NCBI GenBank assembly: GCA_016201825.1
Contig: JACQCD010000041.1
Location: 1-46,583 of the forward strand
Source: Nitrospirota bacterium
GTDB lineage: Bacteria > Nitrospirota > Nitrospiria > 2-01-FULL-66-17
Direction of reading: 5' to 3'
DNA: 46,583 nucleotides
In this document: piece after piece, positions 16,201-24,848 of the stretch
Numbering within the stretch: the stretch's first letter is position 1
How the letters are laid out: every line of letters starts with the position of its first letter
The notes under the pieces: model-generated
What the model was told of the DNA's origin: nothing
The model's input: only the letters and a program-made list of their open reading frames with translations
The model's database searches: none
Program-made: the position numbers and the translations under genes

Positions 16201-17744
16201 GACCGGGTCCCCCCCCGGCGGATCAGCGCGTCGGCGGCCTCCGGGCCCCACGTGCCGGCCGCGTAATTGGGAAACTCCGGAGGGGGATGACGGCCCCATG
16301 CGTCCAGGATCGACGTGATGAACGACCACGCACATTTGACCTCGTCGCCGCGGGCGAATAGCGTGGAGTCGCCCGCGATGCTGTCGAGGATGAGTCGCTC
16401 GTAGGCGTCGGGCGGCGCGTCCCCGAACGCGGCGGCGTGGCGAAAGTCCATCTGCACTTGGTCGATCCGGATCGTCGGCCCCGGCGCTTTGGAGCCGAAC
16501 CCGAGCGAGATGCCCTCGTCGGGCTGGATGCGCAGCGTCAAGACGTTCGGTTCCAGCGCGCCGCACCCCGCGCTCCTGAAGAGCGCGTAGGGCACGCGCT
16601 TAAAGTGAATCGCAATCTCGGTCACCCGTTTCGGCAGACGCTTGCCGGCCCGCAGAAAGAAGGGCACGCCCGCCCACCGCCAATTGTCGATGTGCACGGT
16701 GAGCGCCACAAAGGTTTCAATCGAGGAGTCGGGCGCGACGCCCGGCTCCTCGCGATACCCCGGGAACGTCTGGTCGCCGACGCGAGCCTTACCGTACTGG
16801 CCGCGCACGACCAAGCGATCGACATCCTCGTCGGTGAGAGGGCGCAGGGCCTTTAAGACCTTGACCTTCTCGTCGCGCACCGCGTCGGCTTCGAACGCCG
16901 CCGGAGGTTCCATTGCCACCAAGGTCAGCAGTTGGATGAGGTGGTTTTGGACCATGTCGCGGAGGATCCCGGCCTCTTCGAAGTAATGGCCGCGTCCTTC
17001 GACGCCGAGCGATTCTCCGACCGTGATCTGCACGTGGTCGACGTGATGGTGATTCCAGAGCGGCTCAAACACGCCGTTGCCGAGCCTGAAGACCAGGATG
17101 TTCTGGACGGTTTCCTTGCCGAGGTAGTGATCGATGCGGTAGACCTGGTCTTCGCGAAAGACGGCGGTGAGAAGCTGATTGAGCGCCATGGCGCTATCCA
17201 GGTCCCGCCCAAAGGGTTTTTCCACGACGACCCGCGACCAGCCACGGCCACTGGCCCGGGGGGACACGAGGCCGGCCTCCTTGAGGCGGGTGATGATGGT
17301 GGGGACCAGACTCGGAGGGGTAGCGAGGTAATAGAGGCGGTTTCCCTCGGTTCCCAGCCTGCGATCGAGGTCGGCCAAGAGGTCGGCGAGCTGGGCGTAC
17401 CCTTTCGGATCGTCGTACTCGCCGGAGCAGTAGTGCAGCCGCTTGGCGAACGATTCCCAGGTCAGCGGGTCGCCGGGCCGGCGGGAATGCCGATCCACTG
17501 CGGCCAACATCTCCTGGCGGAACTGGTGGTGGTCTCGGGGCTGGCGCGCGTAGCCCACCAGCGCGAACCCCGGAGCCAGCAGGTGATCCCAGTCGAGGTT
17601 ATAAATTGCCGGAATCAGTTTGCGGCGCGTGAGGTCGCCCGATGCGCCGAACACCACCATCGCGCAGGGCTGGGCGCGCCGTTCTACCGGAGGAGGCGGC
17701 TCGGCCTCCCGCGTCCGACGTTCGGGCAGTTCCTTCGGCCTCAC
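16182..17744 (-). CDS. zwf: Glucose-6-phosphate 1-dehydrogenase
   Basis: Oxidises glucose 6-phosphate to 6-phosphogluconolactone with NAD(P)+. N-terminal Rossmann motif MVVFGASGDLTRRKLIPAIY, EKPFGRD, and the active-site RIDHYLGKETVQNILVFRLGN with the catalytic His region are all present. The C-terminal domain is complete, giving 520 residues against the usual 490-515. GTG 17744 is chosen because AAGGGAGA sits eight to ten bases upstream. The frame stays open further up, where ATG-led residues are Cys/Arg-rich and unlike protein. It heads the run zwf-pgl-AttE-AttFG-AttH on one strand, probably one transcript. Confidence 0.93.
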   Translation of the reverse strand: MRPKELPERRTREAEPPPPVERRAQPCAMVVFGASGDLTRRKLIPAIYNLDWDHLLAPGFALVGYARQPRDHHQFRQEMLAAVDRHSRRPGDPLTWESFAKRLHYCSGEYDDPKGYAQLADLLADLDRRLGTEGNRLYYLATPPSLVPTIITRLKEAGLVSPRASGRGWSRVVVEKPFGRDLDSAMALNQLLTAVFREDQVYRIDHYLGKETVQNILVFRLGNGVFEPLWNHHHVDHVQITVGESLGVEGRGHYFEEAGILRDMVQNHLIQLLTLVAMEPPAAFEADAVRDEKVKVLKALRPLTDEDVDRLVVRGQYGKARVGDQTFPGYREEPGVAPDSSIETFVALTVHIDNWRWAGVPFFLRAGKRLPKRVTEIAIHFKRVPYALFRSAGCGALEPNVLTLRIQPDEGISLGFGSKAPGPTIRIDQVQMDFRHAAAFGDAPPDAYERLILDSIAGDSTLFARGDEVKCAWSFITSILDAWGRHPPPEFPNYAAGTWGPEAADALIRRGGTRSWREPS

Positions 17745-17897
17745 GGGGTCTCCCTTGTTACGCGAGCACTCACTCCCGCGCCTGCACGAACAACGAGTCC
17801 GAGTGCGACGGCATCCGCTCCCCACGCATCTCAGCGCGAGAATCATCGCGGTCCCTCTTCGTGCCGAGGGGGACGCGACATACGGTCGCCGCGGGGA

Positions 17898-17926
17898 ATC
17901 GTACCGAATCCGACCACGGAAGACAA
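17898..17926 (-). promoter_or_regulatory. Candidate sigma70 promoter for zwf-pgl
   Basis: On the minus strand TTGTCT, 17 nt, TACGAT, giving a leader of about 147 nt before the GTG of zwf. The leader contains ATG-led short ORFs, discussed under rejected items. Confidence 0.5.
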
Positions 17927-17965
17927 GCGTGGAGTCGAGAACCCACGCGCGTGAACGACGGTGGG

Positions 17966-17992
17966 TTGCTCCGCTTCGCGTTCTGCTATAGA
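17966..17992 (+). promoter_or_regulatory. Weak candidate promoter for the solute-binding lipoprotein
   Basis: Extended -10 TGCTATAGA (TATAGA at 17987-17992), with a poor TTGCTC -35 at 15-nt spacing. It lies about 40 nt before the lipoprotein start, in the divergent region shared with zwf. Confidence 0.3.
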
Positions 17993-18033
17993 CTGGAACG
18001 CTCCTCTCCACTCCTTGCTCGGAGGTGGAAGGC

Positions 18034-19059
18034 ATGATCCGGTTCGTGAGGCTCGGCTCGTTCGGTTCGCTCGGCGTTCTCGACGCCGAACGGCTCTTCA
18101 CACGGCGTCTCCGTCGTGTCCTCGCCCTGCTCCTGGTCCTTCTGGCGAGTGGAGGGTGTACTCCCGAGCCGGCCACGATCCTGCGCGTGGGCACCAACGT
18201 CTGGCCGGGCTATGAGCCCCTCTATCTCGCGCGCCACCTCGGTTATTTCGACGGCGCCATCCGGCTGGTGGAATACTCGTCGGCCACGCAGGTCATCAAC
18301 GCGTGTCGCAACGGTGCGATCGAAGCCGCGGCGCTCACCCTGGACGAGGTGCTGTTGCTGGTCCAGCACGGGGAGGACCCGCGGGTGGTTCTGGTGATGG
18401 ATGTGTCGCACGGTGGGGACGCGATCCTGGGGCAGTCGGAGTTGCGGAGCGTGTCGGATATCAAAGGCCGGCGCGTCGGGGTCGAAGATACCGCGCTGGG
18501 CGCCTATGTGCTCAGCCGAGCCCTCCAGATCAATGGTCTGACGCGGGCCGACGTGCGGATCGTCCCCCTGCAAGTCGACGAGCACGAACGCGCTTTCAAG
18601 GAAGGTCGCGTCGACGCCGTCGTAACGTTCGAGCCGGCGCGCAGCAAACTGTTGGCGGCGGGCGCGCGCGAGTTGTTCAACAGCGCGCAAATCCCCGGCG
18701 AAATCATGGACGTCCTGGTGGTGCGTCGCGACCTCGTCGATCGAAACCGCCGAGAAATCGACGCGCTGCTCCGAGGGTGGTTCCGCGCCGTGGACTATCT
18801 GAAGCTGCACCCGCGCGAGGCCGCCGCGGTGATCGCGAGGCGGATGCAGATGGGGCCCGATCAAGTGCTGCTGTCCTACCGGGGTCTGAGGCTTCCGGAT
18901 CAGGCCGCCAATCGGGCCCTGCTCGCGGGCGGCTCCCCGCAACTGATTCCCGCGCTCCAGCGCCTCACCGCGTTCATGGTCGATCAGAAACTGCTGGGAC
19001 GGCCGCTTGACCCGACAGGATTACCGGACCCACGGCCGCTCCTGAGGATTGCGCCATGA
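18034..19059 (+). CDS. NMT1/SsuA-like solute-binding lipoprotein
   Basis: Periplasmic binding protein of the NMT1/ThiY/SsuA (nitrate, taurine, sulfonate, pyrimidine) superfamily. A signal peptide after a basic N-terminus ends in lipobox ASGGC (about residues 37-41). LRVGTNVWPGYEPLYLARHL is the characteristic first strand-helix, followed by DGAIRLVEYSSATQVINA, DIKGRRVGVEDTALGAYVL and a C-terminal lobe. ATG 18034 is placed by GGAGG eight bases upstream. No permease or ATPase is next to it; instead a hybrid histidine kinase starts 40 bp downstream. It may deliver ligand information to that sensor rather than to a transporter, which is inference from context. Confidence 0.86.
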   Translation: MIRFVRLGSFGSLGVLDAERLFTRRLRRVLALLLVLLASGGCTPEPATILRVGTNVWPGYEPLYLARHLGYFDGAIRLVEYSSATQVINACRNGAIEAAALTLDEVLLLVQHGEDPRVVLVMDVSHGGDAILGQSELRSVSDIKGRRVGVEDTALGAYVLSRALQINGLTRADVRIVPLQVDEHERAFKEGRVDAVVTFEPARSKLLAAGARELFNSAQIPGEIMDVLVVRRDLVDRNRREIDALLRGWFRAVDYLKLHPREAAAVIARRMQMGPDQVLLSYRGLRLPDQAANRALLAGGSPQLIPALQRLTAFMVDQKLLGRPLDPTGLPDPRPLLRIAP

Positions 19060-19099
19060 CGGCGTCGCGGGTGAACGGCGTTCGGGCGAGGAGCCGTTG

Positions 19100-21427
19100 A
19101 TGCGATGGTCGCTTCGCATGACGGTGCCGCTGCTCCTGGTGCTGTCCACGGTCGCGATCGGCGTTTTTGCGCTCCAGCACAACACACGATTGGAGAATCG
19201 CGAAGTAGAGGAAGCGGCGGTCGCCTCGTTGACCGGAGAGATGACGAGACTCCAAGGCACGATCGAGTATCTCTTGCGGCGGGGCGACATCGAGCGGGTC
19301 CAGGAGGAAGTGGCCGCTCTGGGGGCGGACCCGGATCTCGCCTGGGCGTTTCTGGTCGACGATCGAGGAACGGTCCTCGCCGCCACCCGGGTGGCGGCGC
19401 TTGAAAAGGCGGCGGTCGACGTGCTGCCCCCGGTTGCGCCCGCCGATCGCGCGGCGCGCTCGGCCGCCACCACCCGCGCGATGGAGAGCTTGACCGGCGG
19501 CGTCCAGATCACCGCGGACGGCCGGGAAGCGGTGGGCCTCTATCCCGTCATGCTGGGGGCGAAGGGAGGTGAACTTCGGCCGTCGCGCATCGGCCTGCTG
19601 TTCGTGCAACGCGACATCTCGGCGTTGAAAGCGCACGCGCGTCGCGCCGTCGAGCACCAGGTCGTCCAATTCAGCCTGTTCGTGGTCGGCGTCGCCTTGT
19701 TCCTGTGGCTGCTCTTCCACGTCGTTCTGACGCGGCGCATCAATCGGTTGATCGCTGCCGCCGGCCGCCTCGCGGCAGGCGATCTCACCGCCCGTTCCGG
19801 CCTCTCGGGTCGCGACGAGGTCGCGGCCGCGGGGCAAGCGATCGATCGCATGGCCGAAGACTTGGCGCTCAGCCGCGCGCGACTCCAGGCCAGCGAGGAA
19901 CGGTTCCGGCGCGTCGTCGAATCGAACATGATCGGGATCATTTTCTGGGATATCCAGGGCCACATCACGGAAGCCAACGACGCCTTCCTGAAGATGGTGG
20001 GCTACACGCGGGATGACCTCGTGGCGGGTGCGCTGCGCTGGAAAGACGTGACGCCGCCGGAGTATGCCCACCTGGTTGAGCGAGGACTCAAAGAGATCGC
20101 CGCGACCGGGGTGTGCACGCCGTTCGAAAAGGAATACCTCAGGAAGGACGGCAGCCGGGTGCCCGTCGTCTTCGGAGCGGCACTGCTGGAGGGCTTTCAA
20201 GACCGAGGAGTCGGCTTTGTCCTCGACATCACCGAACGCAAGCGCGCGGATCACGCGTTGCGTGAAAGCGAAAAACAACTGCGCCACTCGCAAAAACTGG
20301 AAGCGGTCGGGCGGTTGGCGGGCGGCGTCGCGCACGATTTCAACAATCTGCTGACGGTGATCGCCGGCCGCAGCGAGCTGATGCGCGACCGGCTCCGTCC
20401 CGACGATCCGCTGAGGCGGGACGTCGAGCTGATCTTCAACACGGCGGAATGCGCCGCTGCGCTGACCCGCCAATTGCTGGCGTTCAGCCGCCGACAGGTA
20501 CTGGCACCCAAAGTGTTGGATCTCAATGCGGTGACGGCGAACGTCCACACGATGTTGGGGAGGCTCATCGGGGAGGACATCGACCTGGTCATCATCCCCG
20601 GTCCGTCGCTCGGGCGCGTGGAAGCCGACCCCGGGCAGATCGAACAAATCATCATGAACTTGGCCATCAACGCGCGCGACGCGATGCCGAACGGCGGCCG
20701 ACTCACCATCCGGACCGCCAACGTCGAGGTGGACGAGGCGAACGCCGCGCGGCACCGGGTGGGGTCGTACGTGCGGTTGGCCGTGAGCGACACGGGAACC
20801 GGGATGGACGCCGCCGTCCAGGCCCATCTCTTCGAGCCGTTTTTCACGACCAAGGAGCTCGGCAAAGGGACGGGGTTGGGGCTCTCCACCGTCTACGGGA
20901 TCGTCGAGCAAAGCGGCGGCTTCATCGGCGTCGACAGCGAAGCCGGGCGTGGCACGACGGTTGAGGTGTATCTGCCGCGGGTCGAAGACACGCCTGAGAC
21001 GGATCACGCCCCAGCCGTGACAGGGGCGGCGCTGAGGGGGTCCGAGACCGTGTTGCTGGCGGAGGACGAAGCGACGGTCAGGGATCTGATGGACGAACTA
21101 CTCCGGCAAAGCGGCTACACGGTGCTGAAAGCGCGCGACGCCCACCAGGCATTGCTCCTCGGCGAACGCCACGCCGGGCCGATCCACCTCCTGGTCACCG
21201 ACGTCATCATGCCCCAGATGAACGGCCCGGAGCTGAGTCGGCGGATCGCCGTCTTCCGGCCGGCCATGAAGGTGCTCTACGTGTCCGGCTACACCGACAA
21301 TACCGTCCCGTACGACGAGTGGAACAAGGACGCGTTTTTGCAGAAACCCTTCACGACCGGAGCGTTCACTCGGAAGGTCCGCGAAATCCTGGATGAACAC
21401 GGCCCCTCGGCGTCACAGACGTCATGA
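19100..21427 (+). CDS. Membrane hybrid histidine kinase (sensor-HAMP-PAS-HisKA-HATPase-REC)
   Basis: A 775-residue signal transducer. TM1 at about residues 8-26, a periplasmic sensor region to about 187, TM2 at about 188-212, HAMP about 213-262. A PAS/PAC domain spans about 268-390 (WDIQGHITEANDAFLKMVGY). HisKA carries the phospho-acceptor His at about 412 in RLAGGVAHDFNNLL. HATPase has N-box MNLAINARDAMPNGG, G1 DTGTGMD and G2 GKGTGLGLSTVYG. A C-terminal receiver domain has its phospho-Asp at about 701 in LLVTDVIMPQMNG and the lysine in QKPF. No DNA-binding output is attached or adjacent. ATG 19100 has a GAGGAG site. It forms a pair with the upstream solute-binding lipoprotein. Confidence 0.92.
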   Translation: MRWSLRMTVPLLLVLSTVAIGVFALQHNTRLENREVEEAAVASLTGEMTRLQGTIEYLLRRGDIERVQEEVAALGADPDLAWAFLVDDRGTVLAATRVAALEKAAVDVLPPVAPADRAARSAATTRAMESLTGGVQITADGREAVGLYPVMLGAKGGELRPSRIGLLFVQRDISALKAHARRAVEHQVVQFSLFVVGVALFLWLLFHVVLTRRINRLIAAAGRLAAGDLTARSGLSGRDEVAAAGQAIDRMAEDLALSRARLQASEERFRRVVESNMIGIIFWDIQGHITEANDAFLKMVGYTRDDLVAGALRWKDVTPPEYAHLVERGLKEIAATGVCTPFEKEYLRKDGSRVPVVFGAALLEGFQDRGVGFVLDITERKRADHALRESEKQLRHSQKLEAVGRLAGGVAHDFNNLLTVIAGRSELMRDRLRPDDPLRRDVELIFNTAECAAALTRQLLAFSRRQVLAPKVLDLNAVTANVHTMLGRLIGEDIDLVIIPGPSLGRVEADPGQIEQIIMNLAINARDAMPNGGRLTIRTANVEVDEANAARHRVGSYVRLAVSDTGTGMDAAVQAHLFEPFFTTKELGKGTGLGLSTVYGIVEQSGGFIGVDSEAGRGTTVEVYLPRVEDTPETDHAPAVTGAALRGSETVLLAEDEATVRDLMDELLRQSGYTVLKARDAHQALLLGERHAGPIHLLVTDVIMPQMNGPELSRRIAVFRPAMKVLYVSGYTDNTVPYDEWNKDAFLQKPFTTGAFTRKVREILDEHGPSASQTS

Positions 21428-21488
21428 TCCGGCCGCCCTCGGCACCCGACGCACCGAGCGTGCCGCCGGCGCGCGGCGGCGGCAGGAA

Positions 21489-21518
21489 TTGACTCGCCCG
21501 AATTCTTTTTGATAGGCT
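21489..21518 (+). promoter_or_regulatory. Candidate sigma70 promoter for transketolase
   Basis: TTGACT (21489-21494), 18 nt, TAGGCT (21513-21518). It is close to the gap promoter in form (TTGACT-18-TAGGAT). A GC-only hairpin (21461-21484) lies just upstream. Confidence 0.5.
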
Positions 21519-21564
21519 GCCGCGGGCGTCCTCGCAATGGACGCGGAAACCAAAAGGAGAAGAC

Positions 21565-23427
21565 ATGGGCCTGACCGGTACCCCGACCTCGACCCTCACG
21601 GCGATGCTGCGGAACAAGGCGACGACTCTTCGTATCGAGAGCGTGCGCGCGACGACCGCGGCGGGAAGCGGACACCCGTCGAGTTGCTGTTCCGCGGCGG
21701 ACATCGTCGCGGTGTTGTTTTTCTCGGTCATGCGGTACGATCCCCCAAATCCCCGGCATCCGGGGAGCGATCGCTTTATTCTTTCGAAGGGCCACGCGGC
21801 GCCGCTCTTGTATGCGGCGTGGGCGGAAGCCGGGCTGTTCGATAAGGCCGACCTGGTGCGGCTGCGGACGTGGGACTCGGATCTCGAAGGGCACCCGACG
21901 CCTCGGCTCTCGTTCGTCGACGTGGCCACCGGCTCGCTGGGGCAGGGGCTGTCGGCGGGGGTCGGCATGGCGCTCGACGCCAAGCGCCTGGCGAAGTCCT
22001 CCGGGCGGGTTTACGTTCTGATGGGCGATGGCGAATCGGTCGAAGGCTCGGTATGGGAGGCCGCCGAGATCGCGCGACACGAGGGGCTGGACAACCTGTG
22101 CGCGATCGTCGACGTCAACCGCCTCGGGCAGAGCGATCCCACGATGTTGCAGCACGACATGGACGCCTATCGCGCCCGGTGGACGGGGTTCGGGTGGCAG
22201 GCGATCGTCGTGGACGGCCACGACGTCAACGCGTTACTGGCGGCGTTCGATCAAGCGGGCAACACAAAGGGCCGCCCGACCGTGATCCTCGCGCGGACGC
22301 TGAAGGGCAAGGGCATCTCATTCGTCGAGGATCGGCCCGACTGGCACGGCAAGCCGCTCAAAGGCGAGGAAGCGCAGAAGGCCTTCGATGAACTGACGCG
22401 CCAGCTCCAGCCGAACGCGGGTGAGGCCGAGATCCGGCGGCCGGACGCGCCGCCGCCCCGATCCCCGGCCGTGACGGCCATGGCTCCGCCCGCGTATCAG
22501 CCCACGGAGTTGGTCGCCACCCGCGAGGCCTTCGGGACGGCGCTGGCCGCGCTCGGCGCCGCCAATCCGCAGGTGGTGGCGCTCGACGCCGACGTGAAAA
22601 ACTCGACGTTCACCGACCGATTTGCCAAGCAGTTTCCCGACCGGTTCTTCGAAAATTTCATCGCCGAACAGAACATGGTGGGGGCGGCGGTGGGTCTGGC
22701 GGCGTGCGGACGGATCCCGTTCGCGGCCACGTTCGCGTGCTTTCTCACCCGCGCCTACGATTTCATCCGCATGGCCGCGATCAGCCATGCGAACATCAAG
22801 CTGATGGGATCCCACGCCGGGGTCAGCATCGGCGAGGACGGGCCGTCGCAGATGGGGCTCGAGGACCTGGCGATGATGGCGGCCCAGCCGGGGGTCGTGG
22901 TCCTCTATCCCTCCGACGCGTGTGCCACGTATCGGTTGGTTGAGGCGGCGGCCGCGCACCGGGGGCCGGTCTATATCCGCACCGGTCGGCCGAAGTGCCC
23001 GGTGCTCTACGGCCCCGACGAGCGGTTCGCGATCGGCGGGGCCAAGGTGCTCCGCCAGAGCCCGAACGATCGGCTCACGATCGTGGCCGCGGGTGTCACG
23101 CTGTTCGAGGCGCTCAAGGCGCACGCGCAACTTCAGGCGGCGGGCATCGCCGTGCGCGTCATCGACCTGTACAGCATCGCCCCGATCGACCGGGCGACCC
23201 TGATGGACAGTGCGCGCGCCACGCAGGGGCGCATCCTCACCGTGGAGGATCACTACGCGCACGGGGGACTGGGTGACGCGGTGTTGAGCGCCGTGGGGAG
23301 TGAGGGGATTCGCGTGCAGAAGCTCGCCGTACGGGAAATTCCGCACAGCGGAAAACCCGACGAGCTGCTCGATCGCTATGGCATCAGCGCCCGCCACATC
23401 GTCGAAACGGCGAAACGGATGCTATAA
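21565..23427 (+). CDS. tkt: Transketolase
   Basis: Thiamine-diphosphate enzyme that moves two-carbon units between sugar phosphates in the non-oxidative pentose phosphate pathway. At 620 residues it is the shorter, animal/archaeal-type single-chain form rather than the ~665-residue E. coli form. Thiamine-binding region: GDGESVEGSVWEAAEIARHE with DVNRLGQSD. Substrate His and TPP contacts: GSGHPSS, SKGHAAPLLYA, GSLGQGLSAGVGMA. The pyrimidine domain has ENFIAEQNMVGAAVGLAACG, and the C-terminal domain follows (about 500-620). ATG 21565 follows AAGGAGAAG. It stands as its own unit, with the stop directly before the terminator hairpin of the convergent cobO-Spy unit. Confidence 0.94.
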   Translation: MGLTGTPTSTLTAMLRNKATTLRIESVRATTAAGSGHPSSCCSAADIVAVLFFSVMRYDPPNPRHPGSDRFILSKGHAAPLLYAAWAEAGLFDKADLVRLRTWDSDLEGHPTPRLSFVDVATGSLGQGLSAGVGMALDAKRLAKSSGRVYVLMGDGESVEGSVWEAAEIARHEGLDNLCAIVDVNRLGQSDPTMLQHDMDAYRARWTGFGWQAIVVDGHDVNALLAAFDQAGNTKGRPTVILARTLKGKGISFVEDRPDWHGKPLKGEEAQKAFDELTRQLQPNAGEAEIRRPDAPPPRSPAVTAMAPPAYQPTELVATREAFGTALAALGAANPQVVALDADVKNSTFTDRFAKQFPDRFFENFIAEQNMVGAAVGLAACGRIPFAATFACFLTRAYDFIRMAAISHANIKLMGSHAGVSIGEDGPSQMGLEDLAMMAAQPGVVVLYPSDACATYRLVEAAAAHRGPVYIRTGRPKCPVLYGPDERFAIGGAKVLRQSPNDRLTIVAAGVTLFEALKAHAQLQAAGIAVRVIDLYSIAPIDRATLMDSARATQGRILTVEDHYAHGGLGDAVLSAVGSEGIRVQKLAVREIPHSGKPDELLDRYGISARHIVETAKRML

Positions 23428-23433
23428 AAAAAC

Positions 23434-23461
23434 GTAGGGGCGCACGGCCGTGCGCCCCTAC
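23434..23461 (-). terminator. Intrinsic terminator, 28-bp perfect palindrome
   Basis: GTAGGGGCGCACGG and its exact complement form a 14-bp stem. On the minus strand it is followed by seven T residues (A run at 23426-23432). It terminates the Spy-like gene; on the plus strand there is no T-tract, though it may still block read-through from transketolase. Confidence 0.85.
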
Positions 23462-23485
23462 CCAGAAAAGAACCCGCCGCGACGG

Positions 23486-24139
23486 TTATTCTTCGTCGCT
23501 GTTCTCGGAGTCGCCGTACCCGCCGTCGCCGTACCCGGATCCGCCGTACCCCTTACCGGGGTGGCCCATCATCCCCCCCGGCATGCCCATCCCGCCTTTC
23601 ATCCCGCCCATCATCCCCATGCCGCCCATGCCGTAGCGACCGCCGCCGAACATCATCGCGCCGAGCGAGCGGAACTTCTCGAACTGTTCGGGGGTGAGGA
23701 TCGACTTCATGGTCGAGAGCTGCTTGAAGCGAAACACCCGCAGGTCGGTCTTCTTGGCCTCCACCTCGCGGACCTTCTTCTCTATTTGGTCGGCCGTGAA
23801 GTCCTTTTTATCAAACAGGTCCCAGAGTTCGATCTCGGCGATCTGGATGTCGGCGCCGCGTCGAATGCTTTCCTTCTCGTAGTCGCCGCGAAGCTTTTTG
23901 AATTTTTCAATCTGTTCGTCCGACAGTTTCAGCTCGTCTTTCAAGAACGAGGGGGAGAACATCATTCCCGGATGACCGGCCCCGCCGGGTCCCTTCATGC
24001 CGCCCTTCCCCGCGCCCATGCCGCCGCCCATCGGGGGATGGCCGGGGGGAGGCATCTGTGCCCATCCGATCGACGCGAGCCCGAACGCGAATAACCCGGC
24101 GACCGCGCCGGCGACCACCGCTTTTCTCACACCCTTCAT
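23486..24139 (-). CDS. Spy/CpxP-like periplasmic protein, Gly/Met-rich
   Basis: A 217-residue exported protein. The signal peptide MKGVRKAVVAGAVAGLFAFG... ends near IGWAQ. A helical core of the Spy/CpxP/zinc-resistance type follows (about 60-150: FLKDELKLSDEQIEKFKKLR and MKSILTPEQFEKFRSL, both LTxxQ-like). The helical core is flanked on both sides by Gly/Met/Pro-rich low complexity (GGMGAGKGGMKG, and GMGGMGMMGGMKGGMGMPGG). The C-terminus is acidic. The family binds unfolded proteins or metals in the periplasm; the Met-rich tails would suit soft metals such as copper, which is inference. ATG 24139 follows AAAGGAG; cobO ends 44 bp upstream on the same strand. Confidence 0.82.
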   Translation of the reverse strand: MKGVRKAVVAGAVAGLFAFGLASIGWAQMPPPGHPPMGGGMGAGKGGMKGPGGAGHPGMMFSPSFLKDELKLSDEQIEKFKKLRGDYEKESIRRGADIQIAEIELWDLFDKKDFTADQIEKKVREVEAKKTDLRVFRFKQLSTMKSILTPEQFEKFRSLGAMMFGGGRYGMGGMGMMGGMKGGMGMPGGMMGHPGKGYGGSGYGDGGYGDSENSDEE

Positions 24140-24183
24140 ACGCTGACTCCTTTCGTGGATGATGACCGCTTCCCTGGTGCGTG

Positions 24184-24744
24184 TTAGAACTCGATTCCTT
24201 TCTGGGCTTTCACGCCTTGCGCGAACGCGTGCTTGACCTCGCGCATCTCGGTGACCGTGTCCGCCGCGTCGATGAGCTCCTTGGGCGCGTCCCGGCCCGT
24301 CAGGATGACGTGGAGCGACTCCGGCTTCGTCTTCAGAAACGCGAGCACCTCGTCGAGGGGGAGGTACCCATACGCGAGCGCGTAGTTGATCTCGTCGAAG
24401 ATCACCAGCTGGTACTCGCCGGACCGCGCTCCGCTCACGCCGAACTCCCAACACTCGCGCGCCTTTGCGGCGTCCCGTTCCGGGTTCTTGGTGTCCCAGG
24501 TGAAGCCCTCACCCATCGGCTTGATCGTGAGCTCCGGCGCGAGCCGCTTGGCGGCGTCCATTTCTCCGTAGGGCCAATTACCCTTGATGAATTGGACCAT
24601 CAGCACCCGCCAGCCGTGCCCCACGGCCCGCAGCGCGAGCCCCAACGCCGCCGTGGTCTTGCCCTTGCCGTTGCCGGTGTGGACGATGATGAGGCCCTTG
24701 CGGCGGGAGCCATCGAGTCGGGGCGGGGTCTGGGGACCGGGCAT
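24184..24744 (-). CDS. cobO: Cob(I)yrinic acid a,c-diamide / corrinoid adenosyltransferase
   Basis: Transfers the 5'-deoxyadenosyl group from ATP to reduced corrinoids, making adenosylcobalamin (CobO/BtuR/CobA family). At 186 residues it has the atypical P-loop HTGNGKGKTTAALGLALRA, then VLMVQFIKGNWPYGE, the WDTKNPERD segment and VIFDEINYALAYGYL (Walker B-like). It ends VKHAFAQGVKAQKGIEF, the usual family tail. It lacks only the short N-terminal extension of some homologues. ATG 24744 follows CGGAG, and a good promoter lies at 24767-24796. No other cobalamin genes are in the window, so it may serve salvage. Confidence 0.93.
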   Translation of the reverse strand: MPGPQTPPRLDGSRRKGLIIVHTGNGKGKTTAALGLALRAVGHGWRVLMVQFIKGNWPYGEMDAAKRLAPELTIKPMGEGFTWDTKNPERDAAKARECWEFGVSGARSGEYQLVIFDEINYALAYGYLPLDEVLAFLKTKPESLHVILTGRDAPKELIDAADTVTEMREVKHAFAQGVKAQKGIEF

Positions 24745-24766
24745 GGAGCACTCCGAGAACGGGGGC

Positions 24767-24796
24767 AGTATAGCAAAGAAGCCGAAAGAGTCACAA
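24767..24796 (-). promoter_or_regulatory. Sigma70 promoter for cobO
   Basis: On the minus strand TTGTGA, 18 nt, TATACT preceded by TGC (extended -10). Leader of about 15-20 nt with a ribosome site. Confidence 0.6.
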
Positions 24797-24848
24797 GACA
24801 GCCGAGACAGACGGATCCCCGTCTGCGCGGTCGAAAGCCGGCCGACCA

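Noticed and set aside
17745-17881. ATG-led N-terminal extension of zwf, preceded by a 12-codon ORF with an ATGA overlap
   Set aside because: The extension is Cys/Arg-rich and unlike the family, while GTG 17744 has a good ribosome site and gives normal length. The ATGA is probably chance, though it mimics the micro-ORF pattern.
21461-21484. Strong GC-only hairpin after the hybrid kinase, considered as a terminator
   Set aside because: No T-tract follows; the next bases are GGAATTGACT, part of the transketolase promoter. It may slow read-through but is not a canonical terminator.
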